Shown here piece after piece: positions 17,081-26,117 of a stretch of DNA of 64,000 bases (positions are counted from its first letter, which is position 1; each line of letters starts with the position of its first letter). Made by a program: the position numbers and the translations under genes. The DNA is from Niastella yeongjuensis (GTDB taxonomy: Bacteria; Bacteroidota; Bacteroidia; Chitinophagales; Chitinophagaceae): NCBI RefSeq assembly GCF_900110245.1, contig NZ_FOCZ01000010.1, forward strand, positions 205,879 to 269,878, read 5' to 3'. Below the pieces are notes generated by a model, which saw nothing but the letters and a program-made list of their open reading frames with translations, did no database searches and was not told the origin of the DNA.

Positions 17081-20000
17081 CTAAAAATCGATTTTTAAAC
17101 CTGCGGCAATAGTTCTGGGCGGAATAACACCTGAAATATAATCCGGATCAACACCGGCATGATTGGCCTTCCAAAGAATTCCAAGGTTATTGGTGTACAC
17201 GTATACCCTGAACTGGTTCACGGGCAACCACCGCATCTCGCTTTTGTTAAGCTGATAACTTAACTGAACATCCTGCAACCTGATGTGGTCGCCCTTCTCG
17301 ATCAATATATCCGAATAAGAATAAAAACTACTTCTGTTTAAACTCTCAGTAAATGTCATGGATGGTACAGAGGTAATATTTTCATCACCTGGTTTCTGCC
17401 ACCGCTTTTCATAATCCGGGTGGCCTGGCACAGGCCCATAGAACAGATTATAATAATTTATGGAAGGTCTTCTGAAATAATATCCCATTTTCCAGGTAAT
17501 GGTAAACGACAGCTCCATTTGTTTATAACCGAAATTATTACGAAGGCTACCAAAATAAACCGGGTTGGCCGGGCCTCTGTATATCAGGTTAGAGAGATCC
17601 GATGAATTATTTATGGCGCTGTAATTGTTGCTGATCTCTTTATTGAGGTAACCAAGTGGGTCACCGGTATTCGGATCGAGGCCCATCCATTTTAAACTGT
17701 AGATAGAATAAAGCGGTTTGCCTTTAATGGGACTCATATACCTGGGATCACAATAATACCAAACCGCGCTTTGCTGTACTTTATAATCGGTAACCTTATC
17801 TGCATTATAACTAAACAACAGCGTGCTGAACCATTTAAACTGTTTATTGATGTTTTTAGTGCGAAGCATGATGTCTACGCCTTTGCCCTTCATATCAGCT
17901 GTATTCCCCCTGAACTGGGTAACACCGGTGGTAGGGTCAAGCGGACTGTTACCAATAAGATCAATTCCTTTACGGGTATAATATTCCAGGCTGCCTTCTA
18001 CAATACTGTTCTTTGTCGCAAAATCAACCCCGAAATTGACCATATGATTCTTTTCCCACCGTAAGGATGGGTTGGGTGGGTTATCGATAGACGCAGACAA
18101 TACATTATACAGATTGGGCGCATCAATACTGGCAGTAGTGAATGCAGACACCGTTCTGTCAACATTGCCTTTGTACCCATTGGTGACACGCAATCTCAAA
18201 AGGGGTAACCAGCCAATTGTATAAAACTTTTCCTGGTTCAATTCCCAGCTGGCGCCTAGCGACCAAAGGGGTACGCCCTTCTGGTTGGTTTTCACGCCAA
18301 AGAGATTCGATTCATCTTTGCGAATGCTGGCCGATAAAATGTACCTTCTTTGAAAAATGTATTTTGCGTTCAGGTAATAAGAAACAAAATTGTCTGTCTG
18401 GGTACGGCTGTTGTTTCTGTATTCGATCTTTTTAGAGGCAGCCGGCGCCTGATACAGGGGATAGGTATTCTCGTAATCTACGGGGTAGAGGTTGGACAAA
18501 CTTTGATTGTACCCATAGGTACGTAGGGCATCATAATATGTTTTTGTACCCCTTACCTCTGCGCCCGCCAATGCGGTAAGCTGGTGGTATTGGCTGTGAT
18601 TGCGATTATACCAGCCAGTATTATAGTTTAACTGTGTACGAATGTTGTGCGTTTCATATTGAACTGTATTCTGGTCTAAAATGCTGCCCAGGGGAATATG
18701 ATGGACGATCAGTCCCGTGTCCTCTGTAAACTGGTTTATTAAATTACGGGTAAAGTAAGTTTGTTGGCTGTAATAATTATTCTGTTCAATAAATCCTTTA
18801 TTGTATTGATAAAGAGCCGTTGCATTCAATCCTTTAAATAGGGTGTATTTAACATCACCATTAATACGATAGTCGGTTGTTTTTGAGGTATTATTACTAT
18901 TCCTCAGTTCGTCGTAAGGCCGATAGTTCCAGTCTAACAGTTTCCCTTTGCCTGCTGTATCTTTAAATGCCTGTCTGATATCTGCAGGTGCGGTTAAGGC
19001 ATTCCCATAATCATCTACCAGGTCAAGGTAAGGGTAGGGAGCGTTCAAGGCTCCGATATTATTATTTTGTGCCCGGGCTTCGGTATAAACAATAGCCGTA
19101 TTCAGTTCCAGTTTCTTTTTTAACCAGGAGAATGAATTATTGGCGGTAAGGGTTAAGCGATCATAACCGTTCCTGACCAGGTTGTCAAGGTTTTTATCAT
19201 AACCCAGTGACAAATAATAATTATTGTTGGCGCTGCCACCATTGGCATTTACCGAGTATTGCTGGTTGACGCTGGAGCGGTAGAAATATTTTTCAAGGTC
19301 TTTACGTGTATCCTGACCCCGCAACACATTTAATTGTTGTTCGGCCTCGTCGTGCGAAATCAACTTGTCTCTTTCTTTAATGAGAATTTCAACTACGGGT
19401 GATAAGGCCGGGCGAAGCTGGTTTGATTCATTAATATTATAAAATCCATTACCGAATAGATATTTCTCTACATCTATAAAGTCGGAGGAATTTAATACAG
19501 GTTTAAAATACAGGTCAGGTTTTTGACCTACTGTCACATTGCTGTTGGCGGAAAGTTTAAGCGGCTGGTTATACCGGCCCTTTTTGGTGGTAATAACGAT
19601 AACTCCATTGCCGGCATAGGCGCCCCAGATAGAAGCTGCATCTGCGTCTTTTAAAACCGTGATGCTTTCAACATCATTGGGGTTTATGTTATTGATATCG
19701 CCGGAATAAGGGAAGTTGTCGACTACAATTAAGGGATTGGCATTTGCGTAAATGGTGCTTCTGCCCCGGATGGAAATGTTTGACTGGTTGGTATTGGGGT
19801 TAATATTTTTATTGAATGTCAGCCCACTGGTAATGCCTTCCAGCCGGTCTATAACGCCGGTTGATACGCGGCGGTTGAGCAGTTCATTGTCTATTTTTAC
19901 AAAAGAGCCCGGGGTTTTATCTTTTGTGATTTTCTGGTAGCCGGTTGAAACTACCTGCACTTTGTTCAATTCACTAATGTGTTGTTTTAACCTTACATTC

Positions 20001-20524
20001 AATTCAGGTTCTCCCTGCCAGTTAACCTCTTCCGGTTCGTAGTTGATACTGGTAACAATAATGTTCAATTCAATTTCATCTACTCCGTTTAATTTGAATT
20101 CGCCGGCTTCGTTGGTGCTGGTTTGCTGGTGGCTGTCTTTTATGGTAATGGTGGCACCGGGTATGGGATCGCCCTGTTCATTCAATATTTTGCCTTTAAT
20201 ATTGGCTAGCTTTTTACCCATAACACTTTGCCGGCCCCGGGGAATTACCGTAACGATCTTGTCTATGATGGTGTAGGTACAGGTCTGGTACCTGAAAAAT
20301 TCGTCAAGCAGTTGTTCAATACTGGCGTTAACAACGTTAATATTTACCGGCTTTATTTGGGAAGAGATGGAATTGGTGTTGAAGATGGTATAGCCTGCCT
20401 CTTTTTCCAGCACTTTGCGCAGGTCGGTAATGGTTACATGCTTTTTGGAGAAAGTGATTTGGGCAAGTGCGGGCACACTTGTAAGTACACAAGCAATGAT
20501 TAGAAAAGCAGTTATGTGTTTCAT
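17081..20524 (-). CDS. SusC/RagA-type TonB-dependent transporter with STN signalling domain
   Basis: The 1147-residue protein has a signal peptide (ending near PALAQ), an STN domain (about residues 22-95) that can signal to an anti-sigma factor, a carboxypeptidase-like CarbopepD repeat (about 107-185, IKGKILNEQGDPIPGATI), a plug domain with SusC marks (GRSTIYANANPLIVVDNFP, NPNDVESITVLKDADAASIWGA, GNGVIVITTKKG) and a large barrel ending IAAGLKIDF. It imports a nutrient with TonB energy. A GGAGGAGG Shine-Dalgarno precedes the ATG, unusual for this phylum. The cognate sigma/FecR genes lie upstream. Confidence 0.95.
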   Translation of the reverse strand: MKHITAFLIIACVLTSVPALAQITFSKKHVTITDLRKVLEKEAGYTIFNTNSISSQIKPVNINVVNASIEQLLDEFFRYQTCTYTIIDKIVTVIPRGRQSVMGKKLANIKGKILNEQGDPIPGATITIKDSHQQTSTNEAGEFKLNGVDEIELNIIVTSINYEPEEVNWQGEPELNVRLKQHISELNKVQVVSTGYQKITKDKTPGSFVKIDNELLNRRVSTGVIDRLEGITSGLTFNKNINPNTNQSNISIRGRSTIYANANPLIVVDNFPYSGDINNINPNDVESITVLKDADAASIWGAYAGNGVIVITTKKGRYNQPLKLSANSNVTVGQKPDLYFKPVLNSSDFIDVEKYLFGNGFYNINESNQLRPALSPVVEILIKERDKLISHDEAEQQLNVLRGQDTRKDLEKYFYRSSVNQQYSVNANGGSANNNYYLSLGYDKNLDNLVRNGYDRLTLTANNSFSWLKKKLELNTAIVYTEARAQNNNIGALNAPYPYLDLVDDYGNALTAPADIRQAFKDTAGKGKLLDWNYRPYDELRNSNNTSKTTDYRINGDVKYTLFKGLNATALYQYNKGFIEQNNYYSQQTYFTRNLINQFTEDTGLIVHHIPLGSILDQNTVQYETHNIRTQLNYNTGWYNRNHSQYHQLTALAGAEVRGTKTYYDALRTYGYNQSLSNLYPVDYENTYPLYQAPAASKKIEYRNNSRTQTDNFVSYYLNAKYIFQRRYILSASIRKDESNLFGVKTNQKGVPLWSLGASWELNQEKFYTIGWLPLLRLRVTNGYKGNVDRTVSAFTTASIDAPNLYNVLSASIDNPPNPSLRWEKNHMVNFGVDFATKNSIVEGSLEYYTRKGIDLIGNSPLDPTTGVTQFRGNTADMKGKGVDIMLRTKNINKQFKWFSTLLFSYNADKVTDYKVQQSAVWYYCDPRYMSPIKGKPLYSIYSLKWMGLDPNTGDPLGYLNKEISNNYSAINNSSDLSNLIYRGPANPVYFGSLRNNFGYKQMELSFTITWKMGYYFRRPSINYYNLFYGPVPGHPDYEKRWQKPGDENITSVPSMTFTESLNRSSFYSYSDILIEKGDHIRLQDVQLSYQLNKSEMRWLPVNQFRVYVYTNNLGILWKANHAGVDPDYISGVIPPRTIAAGLKIDF

Positions 20525-20745
20525 AATCAGAGACCTCCTCCAAATTGAGAAATACCGCCTGAAATACCCCTTGAACTGAAACCTTTATTTCGTGTGTAAA
20601 AATAAAAATAGTCAACCAAATGCCTGCACAATCGGAAAAAAGTTGACTAAAATACAGGTTTTCCCCTTATGGATAACTACATACCATATCCGTGTGTTAA
20701 AATTACACTTTCGTATTGATGCCAGGATGAATATATAAAAAAATT

Positions 20746-20799
20746 AAGCTACCCAACTGCGAGCCATGAGCGAGCAAGCTCATGGTCGCAGGGCAGCTT
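20746..20799 (-). terminator. Large hairpin with T-run between fecR and susC (terminator or attenuator)
   Basis: On the minus strand a long stem (arms CTGCGAGCCATGAGC 20757-20771 and GCTCATGGTCGCAG 20778-20791, with outer AAGCT/AGCTT) is followed by AATTTTTTT. It lies 140-190 bp after the FecR stop and about 220 bp before SusC, so it could end the sigma/fecR transcript or tune readthrough into susCD. Confidence 0.7.
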
Positions 20800-20806
20800 T
20801 TAGCTA

Positions 20807-20851
20807 AACGCTGTTCGGGTTCATATCGTTCTCCAATGGAAGAACAGCGTT
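20807..20851. repeat. Second hairpin in the fecR-susC gap
   Basis: AACGCTGTTC (20807-20816) and GAACAGCGTT (20842-20851) form a perfect 10-bp inverted repeat with a 25-nt loop, immediately beside the terminator-like hairpin. The remaining 413-bp gap shows no gene. Confidence 0.6.
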
Positions 20852-20937
20852 AGATGTGGTTTAATGATTAACGGGAGAGCAATTATTTTTACCCCTATAA
20901 AATAGGTGCCTTTCGTTAATATATAAGTTGAATGTAA

Positions 20938-22209
20938 CTACACTGACGTTACAATGATCGTTCTGTCTTTTTCGTTCAACCTGGCTTTTATATTATTGAT
21001 ATTGAGCAATTTGATTATGTCCTGGATAGAAGCATCCCGGCGCAGTCTGCCTTCAAAGTCTGTTTCGGGCTTTTTTCCCTGAAACACGACATTGACATCG
21101 TACCAGCGTTCTATTTGCCGCATAGTGTATTCGAGATCGTGGCCGCCAACCGGGATAAACCCGTTTGTCCAGCCAATTATATCTTCCGCATCAACATGTT
21201 GAACGGATATATTGCCTGCACCAAGTTTTGCCTGTTCGCCGGGGCGTATTGTTTGAAAGCTGTTACCGGAGGTTACTTTTACTTTCCCTTCTACCAGGGT
21301 TGTTTTGATGGCACCTTCTTCGATGTAGGCCATTACGTTAAAATGGGTGCCCAGTACTTCTACTTCGTTTCTATTTCCGGCCGGGGTGTTTATTTTAACG
21401 ATAAATGGTGTTTTGGCAATTTGACCTTTTTGCTGTTGGGCGCCCGGTTGGATTTGGGGGTTAACTTCAAAATAAGCTTCGCCGGTGAGCTCGACAACTC
21501 GCTCGTTCCCGGCGAAGGCTATAGGAAAACGCAATGATGAAGCCGCATTTAACCAAACTTTACTTCCGTCAGGTAAAGTGATCTGGTATTCGCCCCCTCT
21601 TGGGGTAGTAACTGTATTAAATAAATCATTTGATTTAACAGATCCGTCAGAATCCGGCTTCTTGTTATATATTAACCGTCCATCAGTCTTGGTTACCTGC
21701 ATGTGACCCTGTTCGGCCACATTTCCATTCTGCACATTGTTCAGAATGATCGATGATCCATCAGCCAGGGTCAGCGTGGCCTTATTACCGCCAGGAATGA
21801 TCCTGTTTTTTTCGCCACCATTATTTTTATTGTTACTGGCTGTTTGGTTGGTTGCGAACTGGCGATTAAAGTACCAGCCGCCTACTGAAAGAAACAGGAT
21901 GACAACCGCTGCTGCGGCTATTTTGAAAATAAGCGTCTTTGACGTTTTCTTTTCCGGATACAGATCTATCAGTTTGGCACCGCCATCGATCTTCTGCAGC
22001 GTTTTCTTCCATATAGCTTCACTATCAGCACTTGCATACAGCCTTAATTTTTCACGTAACTCATTTTTATCGGTGAGTTGTTTGAAAAACGCATCATTAT
22101 GTTCAGCTTCCGCCAACCATGCTTTAAGTTCCAGATCCTCTTCTGCACTCAGTCTCTCTTCCAGGAACTTCTCTATCAGACTTGTGATTCTATTTACCTT
22201 TTCCTGCAT
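20938..22209 (-). CDS. FecR-family anti-sigma factor
   Basis: The 423-residue membrane protein has a cytosolic N-terminal part that would bind the sigma factor (residues 1-85), one transmembrane helix (FKIAAAAVVILFLSVGGWYF, about 90-110), the periplasmic FecR domain (TPRGGEYQITLPDGSKVWLNAASSLRFP, ELTGEAYFEV, VLGTHFNVMAY) and a C-terminal STN-like DUF4974 domain (FEGRLRRDASIQDIIKLLN). It receives the signal from the STN domain of the SusC protein and releases the ECF sigma factor. It follows the sigma gene after 147 bp. Confidence 0.95.
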   Translation of the reverse strand: MQEKVNRITSLIEKFLEERLSAEEDLELKAWLAEAEHNDAFFKQLTDKNELREKLRLYASADSEAIWKKTLQKIDGGAKLIDLYPEKKTSKTLIFKIAAAAVVILFLSVGGWYFNRQFATNQTASNNKNNGGEKNRIIPGGNKATLTLADGSSIILNNVQNGNVAEQGHMQVTKTDGRLIYNKKPDSDGSVKSNDLFNTVTTPRGGEYQITLPDGSKVWLNAASSLRFPIAFAGNERVVELTGEAYFEVNPQIQPGAQQQKGQIAKTPFIVKINTPAGNRNEVEVLGTHFNVMAYIEEGAIKTTLVEGKVKVTSGNSFQTIRPGEQAKLGAGNISVQHVDAEDIIGWTNGFIPVGGHDLEYTMRQIERWYDVNVVFQGKKPETDFEGRLRRDASIQDIIKLLNINNIKARLNEKDRTIIVTSV

Positions 22210-22356
22210 AATTATGGTATTTAAAACTTCAAAGTGGCCTCAAATCATATGGGAAGCGCCTAACCCTCGGAGCCTTTTTTACCTTCTTATATAAAAACAA
22301 CGAAGTGACGTTTTTGACAAAAAAAAACTATAAAAATAAATCTGGGCAATTGTGAC

Positions 22357-23001
22357 TCAGTGCATATATAAAAAAGACACTATGTTTTCGGGGATGGGTT
22401 CATTTTTCAGTTTGCAGGTAATTGACCCGTTCAGGCAAAAGCTTACAAATACTGCCACCAGTAATCTTTTTTTCAGCAATTGTATGGCCCGTCGTTTCTG
22501 GTTCAATACATTTCGCGCGGTGATGTGTAGTTTTTCAGCCACCTCATCGGTACTGGCATCTTCAAAATAAATGAGCTTGAAAATGGTTTTGCATTTGTTG
22601 GGCAGGGTTTCTATCAGGGGATAGATCTTTCGCAACAGTTCGCCCTCTATCATGTCGGTGATAATATCCTGATCGTCTTTGTCTTTTTGTAAATAGGATA
22701 ATTCACTTTGAGAGGCCGTTTTTCTTTGAATATGCCTCAGGTAATTCAAACAGGCATTGCGGGTGGCAACAAACAGGAATGCCTTTATATGTTCTTCTGT
22801 CTGAAACACAGTATGGCGTTGCCAAAGTTTTGTAAAGGCTTCAGAAACAATATCTTCAGCCTGCTCTTTGTCCTTTACCAATTGCATGGCACAGGTAAAG
22901 AGGATCTTGTTGTAGTTTTCGAAGATGATTCGAAATGCACTACTGCTTCCTTGATTAAATGCTGCGAGCCAATTTTCCTTTTCCGTAAATTTCTTCTTCA
23001 T
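22357..23001 (-). CDS. ECF RNA polymerase sigma-70 factor
   Basis: The 214-residue protein has sigma region 2 (AFRIIFENYNKILFTCAMQLVKDKEQAEDIVSEAFTKLWQ, about residues 22-62) and region 4 (LPNKCKTIFKLIYFEDASTDEVAEKLHI, then a helix-turn-helix). It carries a 30-residue C-terminal extension after region 4. Together with FecR and SusC it forms a cell-surface signalling unit expected to activate susCD at 15.7-20.5 kb. Confidence 0.95.
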   Translation of the reverse strand: MKKKFTEKENWLAAFNQGSSSAFRIIFENYNKILFTCAMQLVKDKEQAEDIVSEAFTKLWQRHTVFQTEEHIKAFLFVATRNACLNYLRHIQRKTASQSELSYLQKDKDDQDIITDMIEGELLRKIYPLIETLPNKCKTIFKLIYFEDASTDEVAEKLHITARNVLNQKRRAIQLLKKRLLVAVFVSFCLNGSITCKLKNEPIPENIVSFLYMH

Positions 23002-23038
23002 CTGGTTTCAATTTATGATCATCTGTGTAGGGCCCATA

Positions 23039-23080
23039 TTGGCAACATATGTTTGGCAACCCTCCGGTGCTTACCGAGGG
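23039..23080 (-). promoter_or_regulatory. Direct repeats and hairpin in the sigma gene leader region
   Basis: TTGGCAAC occurs at 23039-23046 and 23053-23060 (14-bp spacing), and CCCTCCGGT (23060-23068) pairs with ACCGAGGG (23073-23080) with one bulge. They lie 40-80 bp upstream of the sigma start on the minus strand. Nothing else recognisable was seen in the 362-bp gap 23002-23363. Confidence 0.35.
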
Positions 23081-23363
23081 AAATAGGTGATAAGGTTAAT
23101 GACTATCAATAAATTGCTAATGGTACAGGAATAACTATCCAGTTTCAATTAACGGAGGTTGCTAAAATCAAGGCAGTCGTGGAACCAGAAATGCACGTTA
23201 TATGCTTCATCCCTAAAACAACTAACGGCGGGCTGCAAGTTTACAAAAATATATTAAAAATTGACTTAAGTGTTTTCTCTGAGTACCAAAAGTGACTAAT
23301 CTGGTTTTTCCAGTGAAAAAACGGTAGCGGGCTTTTGTCATCCAATGGTAAAATATTGGAAGC

Positions 23364-24173
23364 TTAATAAATGGAAAGATGGCGACTGATGGATTTTTCA
23401 AAGATAGAGCGGGCACCATCGGCGATATTCATCCATTCAAAGGCACCATACATCGCGTCGAAAGCGAGGGGGTGTACCCGTTCATTGATGAATTCAATGT
23501 CTTTTTTGGGAAGGGGAATATGGTTGGGATAACTATACATAAAGGACATGTGCCGGCGGCTGGGCGCTATGTAAATACTGTCACCGGTAAGTAAACAACC
23601 TGCTCTTCCGTGATCGGGTAGGTGCAATACGGTACTTCCGGGAAAATGGCCGCCTACATGAACGATGCTGATATTGTCCCACAGCCTTTTTGAAGCGCCA
23701 TTCCATAGCTCAATATAACCACCCGGGTCTTTGATCCATTCTTTATCGCTGGCATGCAAATAAATAGGACAGTCGAACGCGGTAGCCCAATCCTGCATCA
23801 AACTATAGTAATGCGGGTGCGAAATGGCAATAGCGCTGATACCGCCTAATGACCTGATAAAAGCAATGGTTTGATCATCGATGAATGGCAGGCAATCCCA
23901 TAAGACATTGCCCGAGGAAGAAAGCACCAGGTGCGCTTTTTGCGCAATGGCAAATGCCGGTGAAATTCGAAGATCGTATAGGGTTGATAGTAAGCGGGAA
24001 AACCGAATGGTGCTCCGGGTAGCCAGTTCATTGTAGCTCGTCCAGATCTGCCCGGTAAAACCCGGGTATTGCCGGTCGTCTGCACAGATCTCGCAAATAG
24101 TGGGAATAATAGAAGTACCGTATCGAACACCGCAGGTATTGCAAATGTTCTTTGCCGAAGGCGAAATAATCAT
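23364..24173 (-). CDS. MBL-fold metallo-hydrolase with N-terminal Cys pairs
   Basis: The 269-residue protein starts with a zinc-ribbon-like segment (CNTCGVRYG, CEICADDRQYP: two C-x2-C pairs in residues 11-34), followed by a metallo-beta-lactamase-like fold. Metal-ligand candidates are SHPHYYSLMQDW (in place of HxHxDH), HVGGHFPGSTVLH and LLTGDSIYIAP. The first motif lacks the second canonical His (HPHYY), so metal binding may differ. A TAACTTTG promoter element lies about 100 bp upstream. Substrate unknown; family members include glyoxalase II-like thioesterases. Confidence 0.85.
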   Translation of the reverse strand: MIISPSAKNICNTCGVRYGTSIIPTICEICADDRQYPGFTGQIWTSYNELATRSTIRFSRLLSTLYDLRISPAFAIAQKAHLVLSSSGNVLWDCLPFIDDQTIAFIRSLGGISAIAISHPHYYSLMQDWATAFDCPIYLHASDKEWIKDPGGYIELWNGASKRLWDNISIVHVGGHFPGSTVLHLPDHGRAGCLLTGDSIYIAPSRRHMSFMYSYPNHIPLPKKDIEFINERVHPLAFDAMYGAFEWMNIADGARSIFEKSISRHLSIY

Positions 24174-24272
24174 AGAAAAGTGTTTGCGTAGAATGCTGCT
24201 ATAGAGATTCAGACTTTTAACAACGTTAACCGGAACGCACTATAATTATTTATATCAGGTTTTCTGATAATG

Positions 24273-24280
24273 CAAAGTTA
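24273..24280 (-). promoter_or_regulatory. TAnnTTTG -7 promoter element for the MBL gene
   Basis: On the minus strand the sequence reads TAACTTTG, an exact -7 match, about 100 bp upstream of the start at 24173. Confidence 0.5.
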
Positions 24281-24365
24281 ATACCAGAAATTTTTCGGTT
24301 TTGCCCAAAAAGAGAATGACGTTTTTTGCGTATATTTATGTTTCACCAAAGAAAAGGAGGTATTC

Positions 24366-24413
24366 ATGAAATCTACAGATCATTCATGGACACTTTCGGT
24401 TAGTATCGCCTAA
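24366..24413 (+). CDS. 15-residue ORF with perfect Shine-Dalgarno and own terminator
   Basis: The ORF MKSTDHSWTLSVSIA is preceded by AAGGAGG (24354-24360) five bases from the ATG, a full anti-SD match rarely seen in Bacteroidota, and followed after 43 bp by a strong terminator. TATATTTA at 24331-24338 is one base off the -7 promoter consensus, so a discrete RNA of about 140 nt is possible. It could be a leader peptide of the downstream MOSC gene (attenuation), a small secreted or regulatory peptide, or an sRNA that happens to carry an ORF. Too short for any homology call. Confidence 0.45.
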   Translation: MKSTDHSWTLSVSIA

Positions 24414-24456
24414 CTGGGGTATCGATCCATCAAAATATCTGCTGACAAGTGTCAGG

Positions 24457-24487
24457 ATCCCGACGGTCACCGTCGGGATTTTTTTTG
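24457..24487 (+). terminator. Strong terminator after the 15-codon ORF
   Basis: Perfect 10-bp stem ATCCCGACGG (24457-24466) / CCGTCGGGAT (24470-24479) with a 3-base loop and eight T. It lies 43 bp after the tiny ORF and 282 bp before the MOSC start. Confidence 0.9.
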
Positions 24488-24564
24488 CACATGGGATTGA
24501 GAAAACCAGCTTGTAGGTTGATTAGCATTTGTTTACGATACAGGGATTCGCCTATAAAGATTGT

Positions 24565-24681
24565 AATTGGCTGGAAGCCAATTATTTGAGAAGTCTCTCC
24601 CTCGTTTTTCTTCGGGATTTCTTTTGGTCTTCACTGGGAGAATACCGGGTTTTCTTCGGGAAAAGCAAAAGAAATCCCGAA
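24565..24681. repeat. Nested inverted repeats upstream of the MOSC gene
   Basis: AATTGGCT-GGA-AGCCAATT (24565-24583) is a perfect 8-bp hairpin. TTCGGGATTTCTTTTG (24611-24626) and its exact complement CAAAAGAAATCCCGAA (24666-24681) form a 16-bp stem around 39 bases. This resembles a miniature palindromic element or REP rather than a gene; a shifted copy CCAAAAGAAATGGC follows. No coding signal. Confidence 0.6.
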
Positions 24682-24768
24682 CAAGCCCCGGTACAGACCG
24701 GGCGCCAACCAAAAGAAATGGCAGGTTGGGCCGCGGGTAATTTTGATGCTAAGGTTTTACCTTCGCGT

Positions 24769-25596
24769 ATGCTTACAGTTAGTGAATTATTCATTTACCC
24801 CATAAAGTCATTAGGCGGCATTGCGCTGAACAGCGCCACACTCACCGATCGTGGTTTTGAACATGACAGAAGATGGATGCTGGTCGACGATAATAATCAG
24901 TTCATTACCCAGCGCGAGGTAAATGCCATGGCATTACTGAAACCAGCGCTTACGGAGCAGGGCCTGTTGATCCGGGACAGCCGGACTGCGGGGGAGGAGT
25001 TGCTGGTTCCTTTTGAACCCACCGTTGCCGGCACCACCATGGTTGACGTATGGGGCAATCACTGCCGCGCCCGGCGCGTGAGCGATGAGGCCGATGCCTG
25101 GTTCAGCAAACACCTGAGTATTTCGTGTAAGCTGATGTATATGCCCGACAGCACCAACCGTTTTGTTGATGGCCGGTACGCCCACAATAAAGAAATTACC
25201 AGTTTTTCAGATGGGTATCCATTACTGCTGATAGGGCAGGCTTCGCTGGATGATCTTAACAACCGCTTAACCGATCCTTTGCCCATGAACCGGTTTCGCC
25301 CCAATATTGTATTTACGGGTGGTACCGCCTTCCAGGAAGATACTATGAAACAGTTTGAGATCAATGGTATCACTTTCTATTGCGTAAAGCCCTGCGCCCG
25401 TTGTGTAATGACAACCATCGATCAGCAGGCTGGAACAAAAGCGAAAGAACCGCTTAAAACGCTCAGCACTTATCGGATGAAGAATAACAAAATACTTTTT
25501 GGCCAGAACCTGTTGTATAACGGTATCGGAAAAGTTAGCGTTGGTAATACCATTTCCATTTATGAAAAAGGAGCTGTAGAACTATTGCCTGACTGA
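24769..25596 (+). CDS. MOSC-domain protein (YcbX/mARC-like molybdenum cofactor protein)
   Basis: The 275-residue protein has the N-terminal MOSC beta-barrel domain (LTVSELFIYPIKSLGGIAL, LTDRGFEHDRRWMLVDDNNQFITQRE) and the catalytic MOSC domain with the conserved Cys in PCARCVMTTIDQQAG and NLLYNG. These proteins bind the molybdenum cofactor and act in N-hydroxylated-compound reduction (mARC/YcbX). The open frame extends upstream to 24529, but that part runs through the inverted repeats and has no homology, so ATG 24769 is the start. No cofactor biosynthesis genes are nearby. Confidence 0.9.
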   Translation: MLTVSELFIYPIKSLGGIALNSATLTDRGFEHDRRWMLVDDNNQFITQREVNAMALLKPALTEQGLLIRDSRTAGEELLVPFEPTVAGTTMVDVWGNHCRARRVSDEADAWFSKHLSISCKLMYMPDSTNRFVDGRYAHNKEITSFSDGYPLLLIGQASLDDLNNRLTDPLPMNRFRPNIVFTGGTAFQEDTMKQFEINGITFYCVKPCARCVMTTIDQQAGTKAKEPLKTLSTYRMKNNKILFGQNLLYNGIGKVSVGNTISIYEKGAVELLPD

Positions 25597-25739
25597 ATCG
25601 GTTGTGTGTTGATGATTGTTGCCGCACTTGAGGAAAAATAGCAACAGAGTAAGTGCAAAAACGTGTTGCCTTGTTGAGAAAAATGTGGTCTGTTTTTTAT
25701 ACTATGTAACGACCTGATAACTTACTAAATGCACATCTC

Positions 25740-25961
25740 ATGAAAAGGAATAATAAACAACTCAGTTCCCTTCCGGCCACCATTGAATCTACACCACTGA
25801 GAATGGTTTATAAAAATGAAGAGGTAATAAACGAGACCCGTACCATTGCTCCCGAAAAAGAAACCACCACGCTCAAAGCACCCGCCAGGCTGTTTGTAAC
25901 AGAACCGCTTCCACTGTTCAATGACTACAAGTTCAAGGCAAAGGATCATGATCCTTTGTAA
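25740..25961 (+). CDS. Small hypothetical protein, 73 residues
   Basis: No family recognised. The polar, lysine-rich protein (MKRNNKQLSSLPATIESTPL to FKAKDHDPL) has no signal peptide or membrane segment. It has an independent start after a 143-bp gap. Its 3' end contains a perfect 18-bp palindrome (AAAGGATCATGATCCTTT, 25940-25957) overlapping the last codons, which might act as a terminator stem without a T-run. It could be a spurious ORF; composition looks coding. Confidence 0.45.
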   Translation: MKRNNKQLSSLPATIESTPLRMVYKNEEVINETRTIAPEKETTTLKAPARLFVTEPLPLFNDYKFKAKDHDPL

Positions 25962-26117
25962 GCCACTGTTAAAATAACTATTTATTGTGTTCTTTCTTAG
26001 GGGATTACGCCGGTATTGAGCCGGGTTTGATCTCCACTTTGTCCGAACAAAGTCCGAACGACACCCAGGCAATTTGCGCGGCAAGACCGGCGCAAACCCG
26101 GAGCAGGACCAAACAAT

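Noticed and set aside
24529..24768. N-terminal extension of the MOSC frame
   Set aside because: The extension is composed of inverted repeats and the conserved MOSC start is at 24769.
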